This document shows positions 58,064-64,000 of a DNA stretch of 64,000 nucleotides, piece by piece. The notes below the pieces were generated by a model that saw only the letters and a program-made list of their open reading frames with translations, was not told the origin of the DNA and did no database searches. Numbering within the stretch: position 1 is the stretch's first letter; each line of letters starts with the position of its first letter. Source of the stretch: a virus; IMG/VR virus record IMGVR_UViG_3300035034_000127, positions 1-64,000 of that record; one strand, written 5' to 3'. Both the position numbers and the translations under genes were made by a program.

Positions 58064-59926
58064 TTGAGAAAACGCAATTACTTAAATAACAGAGATATCC
58101 TCAAAGAAATTCATAAATCTAAAAATACTTTCAATAGTTACGTTGAGCCTAGCTACAATCAATATGATATCATTCTCAAGAACGTGGATGATATACACTT
58201 ATTGGAATCGTACATGGTTAACGACGAAGGCGAAACTGTCAAGATACTCGGAACTATAGCGCAAGCCAAAACTAACAAAGCAAAAAGACTGTCAACTGCT
58301 GAATATGAAAGAAGACGTATTGCTGGTGAAAAGGTTAAACAAGCGGAATGTGAAATTACTCCAGACGAAATCACTAAAGAAGAACTAATCTTCAGAGTCA
58401 TGGATTTTGATCATATTCCTGAACAGCCGGGAAGAAAGAAAAATCCAAAAACAATAGCAGACACCAAGGTCAAGCTAAACTTTCCTCCTTTCAAGCATTA
58501 CAAGTTTGAAGGAGATGATCTAGTATGTGTTGGAAAAAGTCATTGGAAAGGGGATTTGGAATCTGGACATTTTGACAGAGAACACGGCAAGGCCACAAAT
58601 AATCTAGCTCTAATGTGGCTTAAATTAGTTGATAGATACGCTACTCGTGGGAATGTTAGAGGTTATTGTGTTGATATAAACACCGAAGCACTAACCGATC
58701 GTGGTTGGATGAGTATAAACGAAATTAGCGAAAATGATCAAATTTTATCATATACTGACGGCAATTTGAAATGGTCAAAAATTAAATCAATATACCGAGG
58801 TGACTATAACGGGTTAATGCACAAAATGACTCTTCAAGGGTTTGACTCACTAGTAACGCCGGGGCACAAGTTTGTTACAGAACGGGGACTAGTTAAGGCC
58901 GAGCACCTTAAAGAAACTGACAAATTGGTATTACTAGGTAATGCAGTAGTTGACATTACCCCTGCTGTATATACAGATGAATTTGTTGAATTAATTGGAT
59001 GGATTGTAACCGAAGGATGTTATCAAAAAGGCAGAAACAACAAATTTGGATGCATTAGTGTCTATCAAAATAAAGGAATTTATGCTGATCGTATGAGAGA
59101 CTGTTTAACAAAATTAAATTATAAATTTTCTGAAAATAAAGAAAAAAATATATGCTTTAGAATTTCTGCAGAATCTAGTAGAAACGTTGAATCTATCTTT
59201 AAAGAAAAAAACCTTAATATGAAATTTATAATGTCATTGACATCAAATCAGCGGCAATTATTAATTGAGACAATGATTGACGGTGACGGATGGAGGACTA
59301 ATGGGTATAAAAGATATTGTCAAAAAGATCCTGCTCACGTAAACCTATTCCAGGCAGTGTGTGCTATTTCTGGCATAAGAAGTAATTCTCATCTAGTAGA
59401 TGGTGTGTCATTTGGGAAGCCTGTTACTTACTATAACATAAACTTGTTTACCGAAAAGAAAAATACAACTAGAGTAGAATGTGTAAATTTTCACGGTGGG
59501 AAGAATAACGGCAGAAACAGAACAACTGGACGCGGTAAAGAGTCACATCCTAACTATCCAACAACGCAGTATAACGGGAAAGTATGGTGCCCGGAAACTG
59601 AATATGGTAGTTTTGTAGCCAGAAGAAGTGGTGGGGTATTTTTAACCGGAAACACCTACAACGATGAAATGAAAGGCCAGGCGATACTACAACTAGCGCA
59701 AATAGGATTACAATTTGACGAATCCAAGTCAGACAATCCTTTCGCATATTATACGGCGGCTGTAACCAATTCGTTTGTGCGAGTGATAAATATTGAGAAG
59801 CGCAATCAAAACATACGTGACGATATACTTGAAATGAATGACTTAAATCCGTCACACACGCGAATAAATAACGGCAAGTGGGAAGCAGAGGTTAAACGCA
59901 ATGAGTCTAACTCAGAAAACAATTGA
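58064..59926 (+). CDS. gp55: Late transcription sigma factor gp55, interrupted by an intein
   Basis: 620 residues as translated; starts at TTG 58064 (AGGAG 6 bases upstream). The mature protein would be residues 1-201 joined to 531-620 (291 residues). The joined region reads NVRGY + TYNDEMKGQAILQLAQ, followed by FDESKSDNPFAYYTAAVTNS and FVRVINIEKRNQ, matching T4 gp55 (GYTQSWKQEM..., then NPHAYITQA...). T4 gp55 (185 residues) recognises TATAAATA late promoters with gp33 and the gp45 clamp. The intein interrupts the conserved GY-T junction within the sigma region-2-like core. The N-extein is longer than in T4. It overlaps the following endonuclease gene by 26 bases. Confidence 0.85.
   Translation: MRKRNYLNNRDILKEIHKSKNTFNSYVEPSYNQYDIILKNVDDIHLLESYMVNDEGETVKILGTIAQAKTNKAKRLSTAEYERRRIAGEKVKQAECEITPDEITKEELIFRVMDFDHIPEQPGRKKNPKTIADTKVKLNFPPFKHYKFEGDDLVCVGKSHWKGDLESGHFDREHGKATNNLALMWLKLVDRYATRGNVRGYCVDINTEALTDRGWMSINEISENDQILSYTDGNLKWSKIKSIYRGDYNGLMHKMTLQGFDSLVTPGHKFVTERGLVKAEHLKETDKLVLLGNAVVDITPAVYTDEFVELIGWIVTEGCYQKGRNNKFGCISVYQNKGIYADRMRDCLTKLNYKFSENKEKNICFRISAESSRNVESIFKEKNLNMKFIMSLTSNQRQLLIETMIDGDGWRTNGYKRYCQKDPAHVNLFQAVCAISGIRSNSHLVDGVSFGKPVTYYNINLFTEKKNTTRVECVNFHGGKNNGRNRTTGRGKESHPNYPTTQYNGKVWCPETEYGSFVARRSGGVFLTGNTYNDEMKGQAILQLAQIGLQFDESKSDNPFAYYTAAVTNSFVRVINIEKRNQNIRDDILEMNDLNPSHTRINNGKWEAEVKRNESNSENN
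58667..59653 (+). mobile_element. Intein with LAGLIDADG homing endonuclease domain, in gp55
   Basis: Residues 202-530 (329 aa) of the gp55 frame. Splicing blocks: Cys202 as first residue with block A (CVDINTEALTDRGWMSINEI); block B TPGH at 265-268; two LAGLIDADG-type helices, VELIGWIVTEG (308-318) and LLIETMIDGDG (399-409); and the C-terminal block (YGSFVARRSGGVFLTGN) ending in Asn530. The downstream nucleophile is Thr531. The residue before Asn is Gly, not the usual His, as in some phage inteins. Two acidic residues typical of active DOD helices are present, so the endonuclease may be active. Confidence 0.88.
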
Positions 59927-61646
59927 TAGCTTTCTAAATAAAAAAAGACTAACTTTTGCTTTGCTGGCAGCGTCTTGTTTAAAAGACAGCGCCGTCAGCG
60001 TGTCTTTGGCTATTAATTCTAAAAACGCAAGACAGGTATTACATCACATAGAAACAGGATCTACTATTGTACCCCAATGTCCTTGTGGTACTGCGTTAGC
60101 TTGGCATCCCGACAAATACTGCTATCGAACGTATTGTTCAAACGCATGTACAGCCACATACACTGTTAAGGAAAAGAAAAAAAAGAACCTAGAATTACTG
60201 GGAGTAGAATGGCATTCACAAAGTGCGGATTGGGCTAACAAGGTTAAAAAGACTAGTTTAGAAAAGTTCGGAGTAGACCATTACAGTAAAACTAATAGTT
60301 TCAATCAGGCAGTCAAAACCACTAACCTAAAAAATTACGGAGTAGAACACCCGGCGCAGAGCTTTGAAATTAAAGAAAAGATGATTGCAACTTGGAAAAA
60401 GAATCACGGCGTAACTAATCCAATGCAGCTATTAAGCGTTCGACAAAAAGTTGCAGAAACAACATTTGATCGGCTAGGTGTACACAACGCATTCAGTTGT
60501 TTATTGGTACAACAGCAAATCAAGCAAACTAATCTAGATAGATACGGCGTAGAAAATCCTATGCAATGTGTAGATACTCAATCAAAGGTTGTTGCAACAC
60601 GTAAAAAAAACTATTATACAACTGACACGCTAGATAAACTTCATTCGCCGGCCTGGTTATTTAAAGAACACGTTAGTGGAAAGACAATTACAGAAATTGC
60701 CAGCAACATTGGCGTAAGTTCCAGCAACTTAGCAAAGTATTTTCAAAAATACAATATTGACGTGATTCGGCATCGACAAACATACGCTGAAAAAAAGATG
60801 TTATCATTTTTTAATCACTATAATGTGAAAGTAATACCTAACAATCGAAGTATTATATCTCCGAAAGAACTAGACTTCTTTTTGCCCGAACATAATTTAG
60901 CAATTGAGATAAACGGAGTATACTGGCATACTGAACAGTTTAACAAACACTCACAGTATCATCTTAATAAAACTCAGGAGTGTGCGCAATTGGGTATTGA
61001 ATTATGGCAATTCTGGGATTACGAAATAGAACAGTTATGGGAATTGATCACTCAGAAACTGCTATCCAGAATGCAAATACAACAAAAAAAGACAGGTGCT
61101 AGAAAACTAAAAGTAGTTAATGTAGGTAAAGAACAAAAAAGTGCGTTCTTTGCTGAATCTCACCTACAAGGAGACTGCGGTAGTTCTATAAACCTAGGAC
61201 TAGTAGATCAACACCAAACATTGGTTATGTGTGCTAGTTTCAGTAAATCACGATTTTCAAAAAAACACAAATGGGAGCTAATAAGATTAGCCACAAAGAA
61301 AGGTAACCTTGTCGTCGGTGGGGCTAGCAAATTAATAGCTCGTTTCTCGAAAGATTATATGAAACACAACGAGAACCTAGTAAGTTATTGCAATCGTAGG
61401 TTTTCTAGAGGTAACGTTTACCAAAAACTAGGATTTACCTGCATTTCATCCAATACACCAGGGTATGTATATGCAAAAGGCAATAGAATTATAGGCAGTC
61501 GACAGCAATGGCAAAAACATAAGCTGGCAGCTAGGCTGGCGGTTTTTGATTCGAGACTCACCGAAGTTGAAAATATGGCAGCAAGTTCCTGTTATAGGCT
61601 ATGGGATTGCGGGCAAGATACTTGGGTACTAACTAAACTCCATTGA
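59901..61646 (+). CDS. Free-standing homing endonuclease, EDxHD/Vsr-like
   Basis: 581 residues. An N-terminal zinc-finger-like cluster (CPCGTALAWHPDKYCYRTYC, then SNAC) precedes about five repeats of the pattern K.t....yGv.np.q (residues about 115-235), found in phage homing endonucleases. An HTH-like segment follows (TITEIASNIGVSSSNLAKYF). The nuclease core has D325 (KELDFFLPE), E336 and N338 (AIEINGVYWH) and H343, the EDxHD/Vsr-like pattern. The C-terminal third is a further unassigned alpha/beta domain. It is inserted between gp55 and the gp47 promoter, overlapping the gp55 end by 26 bases. Confidence 0.8.
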   Translation: MSLTQKTIDSFLNKKRLTFALLAASCLKDSAVSVSLAINSKNARQVLHHIETGSTIVPQCPCGTALAWHPDKYCYRTYCSNACTATYTVKEKKKKNLELLGVEWHSQSADWANKVKKTSLEKFGVDHYSKTNSFNQAVKTTNLKNYGVEHPAQSFEIKEKMIATWKKNHGVTNPMQLLSVRQKVAETTFDRLGVHNAFSCLLVQQQIKQTNLDRYGVENPMQCVDTQSKVVATRKKNYYTTDTLDKLHSPAWLFKEHVSGKTITEIASNIGVSSSNLAKYFQKYNIDVIRHRQTYAEKKMLSFFNHYNVKVIPNNRSIISPKELDFFLPEHNLAIEINGVYWHTEQFNKHSQYHLNKTQECAQLGIELWQFWDYEIEQLWELITQKLLSRMQIQQKKTGARKLKVVNVGKEQKSAFFAESHLQGDCGSSINLGLVDQHQTLVMCASFSKSRFSKKHKWELIRLATKKGNLVVGGASKLIARFSKDYMKHNENLVSYCNRRFSRGNVYQKLGFTCISSNTPGYVYAKGNRIIGSRQQWQKHKLAARLAVFDSRLTEVENMAASSCYRLWDCGQDTWVLTKLH

Positions 61647-61671
61647 CATCAACAACTTAATGCTGTATAGT
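61643..61671 (+). promoter_or_regulatory. Sigma-70 type promoter for gp47 (TTGACA-17-TATAGT)
   Basis: TTGACA at 61643-61648 overlaps the stop codon of the homing endonuclease gene; -10 TATAGT at 61666-61671; 17-base spacer; predicted start near 61678. AGAGGA (61684-61689) precedes the ATG at 61695. The homing gene ends exactly at the promoter, so the insertion leaves gp47 expression intact. Confidence 0.72.
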
Positions 61672-61694
61672 TTACTATAAATTAGAGGAAAAAA

Positions 61695-62702
61695 ATGTTT
61701 AATAAAGCAGCAGTTTTTACCGACATTCACTTTGGTCTCAAAGGAAATAGTCGGGTACACAATCAAGATTGTGAAGATTTTGTTGACTGGTACATCGAAA
61801 CCGCAAAATCCAACGGGTGTGAAACTGGAATCTTTTGCGGAGACTGGCATCACAACCGAAATTCCCTAAACCTAACTACAATGGACGCGACAATACGCAG
61901 TTTAGAGAAACTAGGAGCAGCATTTGACAACTTCTACTTGTTTGTAGGTAACCATGACTTGTATTATAAGGATAAAAGAGATGTAACGTCAATGAGTTTT
62001 GGACGGCACATTCCCGGCGTCACATTTGTTGACTCAATTCTAGAAAAAGATGATGTTGCTCTCATTCCGTGGCTAATAGGAGACGAATGGAAAAAAATTC
62101 AAAAGATCAAAGCCAAGTATATGTTTGGTCACTTTGAGTTACCGCACTTTTACATGAATGCCATGGTACAGATGCCAGACCACGGTGAGCTTAAAGCTGA
62201 AAACTTTAAGAACCAGGAATATGTGTTCTCAGGTCACTTTCATAAAAGACAACAGCAAGGAAAGATACACTATATTGGTAATGCGTTTCCACATAACTAC
62301 GCCGATGCCTGGGATGATAAACGAGGCATGATGATATTAGAGAAAAACGGAGAACCAGAATTTATCGATTGGCCTGAATGTCCCAAATACCGAACAGTTA
62401 ATCTTTCACAGCTGATCGATGAAGCGGATACGTTAATTAAGAGTAAAATGTACCTTAGGGTAACGTTAGACCTTCCTATCAGCTACGAAGAAGCAAGTTT
62501 TATCAAGGAAACTTTCATTAATCAATACGGATGTAGAGAAATTACATTGATTTCTCAAAAACAGATAGACGAATTGTCTACAGACTTAGATATTCAAGCA
62601 TTCGAGAGTGTAGACCAAATTGTTGCTAAAGAAATTACCGAACTAGACACTAACAACTACGATAAGAAAATGTTATTAGATATTTACAACGGATTAGAAT
62701 AA
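61695..62702 (+). CDS. gp47: Recombination endonuclease subunit gp47 (SbcD/Mre11-like)
   Basis: 335 residues, close to T4 gp47 (339). The metallophosphoesterase motifs are present: D10-x-H12 (TDIHFG), G49-D50 (CGDWHHN), GNHD (85-88), GHFELPHF and GHFHKRQ. With gp46 it forms the Mre11-Rad50-type complex that processes DNA ends for recombination-dependent replication and host DNA breakdown. Own early-type promoter; gp46 follows after 1 base. Confidence 0.92.
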   Translation: MFNKAAVFTDIHFGLKGNSRVHNQDCEDFVDWYIETAKSNGCETGIFCGDWHHNRNSLNLTTMDATIRSLEKLGAAFDNFYLFVGNHDLYYKDKRDVTSMSFGRHIPGVTFVDSILEKDDVALIPWLIGDEWKKIQKIKAKYMFGHFELPHFYMNAMVQMPDHGELKAENFKNQEYVFSGHFHKRQQQGKIHYIGNAFPHNYADAWDDKRGMMILEKNGEPEFIDWPECPKYRTVNLSQLIDEADTLIKSKMYLRVTLDLPISYEEASFIKETFINQYGCREITLISQKQIDELSTDLDIQAFESVDQIVAKEITELDTNNYDKKMLLDIYNGLE

Positions 62703-62703
62703 T

Positions 62704-64000
62704 ATGATACAGATACAGGATTTAACGGTTCGCAACTTTATGTCGGTTGGAAACTGTGCTCAAGCTATAGACTTTAGTAAAGAGCAACTAACACTGGTGC
62801 TTGGTGAGAACCTAGATCAGGGCGGGGGTGGTGACGGGAATCGAAACGCCACAGGGAAATCAACTATTATTAACGCGCTTAGCTATGCTCTTTATGGCCA
62901 AGCGCTGACTAACATCAAGAAAAATAATCTAATTAACAAGACCAACAGTAAAAATATGTTGGTCACTCTTCATTTTAAGAAGAGCAACGTGGACTATAGA
63001 ATAGAAAGAGGACGAAGCCCCAACATTCTTAAGTTTTATGTGGATGATGCAGAACAAGACATGACTGATGAGTCACAAGGTGATAGTCGCAGAACACAGG
63101 ACACGATTAACGACCTATTGGGTATGAGCCACGATATGTTTAAACACATTGTTGCTCTTAATACCTATACTGAGCCGTTCCTGTCAATGAGAGCCAACGA
63201 TCAACGTGCTATCATTGAGCAATTACTAGGTATTACTATACTAACTGAAAAAGCAGTGGCATTAAAAGAACAAGTACGAGTGTCTAAAGACTCTATAACC
63301 GAAGAGACACTAAAGATAGACGCAATTAAAACAGCAAACGGCAAAATTGAGCAAAGTATAGCTACCTTGGTCAGCAGACAACGTGCATGGCAATCAAAGA
63401 AGAAGCAAGACAGTATAAAACTACAACAAGGTATTGACCAATTAGAAAAACTTGATATTGAGCTAGAACTTAGCGATCACGAAAAGTTGCAGCATTGGAC
63501 TCAAATGAATACTGCTGTTACTGCTCTTAATAAAGAGAAAAGTACACTAGATACTGCGTTAATGAGAGCAGATACTGCTGTGAGCAAGGTAAAAAAGAAC
63601 ATTGTTGAACTAGATGATGCTACCTGTTACACATGCGGTCAAGAATTACACGCAGACAAAAGGGATGAAATACAAAAGTCCAAAGAAAAAGAACTAGCTG
63701 ATGCCACTGCTTATCAAAAAGAAGTAGTAGACAAGCTAAAGAAGGTAATGGCCAATCTGTCTGAGATCGGCGAGCTGAATGGTAAGCCTATCACATTCTA
63801 CGACAGTGCAAAAGAAGCATACGAACACCGCAGCAACGTTGAGAACCTAAAAAACACGTTAACTGCAAAACAGAACGACGAAGATCCGTATGAAGCACAA
63901 GTATCTGATCTAAAGACGTCAGCTCTGCAAGAAATTAACTGGATTACAGTAAATGAAATAACCAATCTAAAAGAACATCAAGAGTTTCTTCTCAAACTGC
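62704..64000 (+). CDS. gp46: Recombination endonuclease subunit gp46 (SbcC/Rad50-like), 3' truncated by window edge
   Basis: The frame starts at ATG 62704, 1 base after gp47, and runs off the right edge (432 codons seen; T4 gp46 is about 560). The N-terminus (QIQDLTVRNFMSVGNCAQ) is SMC-like; the Walker A motif GNRNATGKST ends with T54. A coiled-coil arm follows, with the zinc-hook C308-x2-C311 (CYTCGQ) at 63625-63636, and the second coil begins after it. The Q-loop region is near NTYTEPFLSMRAND. The signature and Walker B motifs would lie beyond the window. Confidence 0.9.
   Translation, partial: MIQIQDLTVRNFMSVGNCAQAIDFSKEQLTLVLGENLDQGGGGDGNRNATGKSTIINALSYALYGQALTNIKKNNLINKTNSKNMLVTLHFKKSNVDYRIERGRSPNILKFYVDDAEQDMTDESQGDSRRTQDTINDLLGMSHDMFKHIVALNTYTEPFLSMRANDQRAIIEQLLGITILTEKAVALKEQVRVSKDSITEETLKIDAIKTANGKIEQSIATLVSRQRAWQSKKKQDSIKLQQGIDQLEKLDIELELSDHEKLQHWTQMNTAVTALNKEKSTLDTALMRADTAVSKVKKNIVELDDATCYTCGQELHADKRDEIQKSKEKELADATAYQKEVVDKLKKVMANLSEIGELNGKPITFYDSAKEAYEHRSNVENLKNTLTAKQNDEDPYEAQVSDLKTSALQEINWITVNEITNLKEHQEFLLKL

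Noticed and set aside
1-64000. tRNA genes, CRISPR arrays, insertion sequences, attachment sites
   Set aside because: No cloverleaf-like sequence, regularly spaced repeats or transposase genes were noticed; a tRNA scan would be needed to exclude tRNAs formally, but nearly all bases are coding.

Overview
The window is part of the genome of a T4-like myovirus. The baseplate genes (homologues of T4 gp48, gp53, gp5, gp25 and gp6), the late sigma factor gp55 and the recombination nucleases gp47 and gp46 are recognisable, and T4-type late promoters (TATAAATA and close variants) precede several genes. The AT-rich composition, the very large structural protein behind gp6, the Mtd-like and collar-type fibre proteins and the accessory enzymes resemble marine T4-like phages (cyanophage or pelagiphage type). 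That assignment is inference; the host cannot be read from the sequence. Genes are packed tightly and often overlap by 1, 4, 8 or 14 bases. No gap exceeds 100 bases. I saw no tRNA, rRNA, CRISPR array or insertion sequence.

Layout. Positions 1-2441 (+) hold the 3' part of a VWA/metallopeptidase gene and four small conserved-type phage proteins. Positions 2507-3886 (+) encode a fibre protein. Positions 3952-23887 are an accessory island on both strands. It contains five proteins with the HxD...H iron motif of 2-oxoglutarate oxygenases, two kinase-fold proteins that appear to lack the catalytic Asp, a GNAT-like protein, a QueC-like PP-loop protein, six radical SAM proteins, a methyltransferase, four DxD-type glycosyltransferases, a GT-B-like protein and a UDP-glucose dehydrogenase-like protein. 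Positions 23952-57984 (-) are a long late structural block: two paralogous structural proteins, three paralogous fibre/collar proteins, a small virion protein, a 4,699-residue giant protein, then gp6, gp25, gp5 (with an M15 peptidase), a lysozyme-like protein, a 972-residue structural protein, gp53 and gp48. Positions 58064-64000 (+) are an early-type block: gp55 interrupted by an intein, a free-standing homing endonuclease, gp47 and the first part of gp46.

Regulation. Consensus-like host sigma-70 promoters (TTGACA, 17-bp spacer, TATAAT-like) drive gp55, gp47 and two minus-strand accessory operons. Late promoters precede structural genes. At two genes (2507 and 3952) the late promoter sits in the loop of a long inverted repeat whose 3' arm contains the ribosome binding site. 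Read-through transcripts should therefore fold and be silent, while late transcripts starting inside the loop should be translatable. This is the logic known from T4 genes e and soc.

Most notable points: the intein in the late sigma factor itself, which would place a protein-splicing step upstream of late transcription; the hairpin-nested late promoters; and the dense radical SAM / 2-oxoglutarate oxygenase / QueC-like / glycosyltransferase island, which may modify virion proteins, glycans or nucleotides and has no assignable product from sequence alone.
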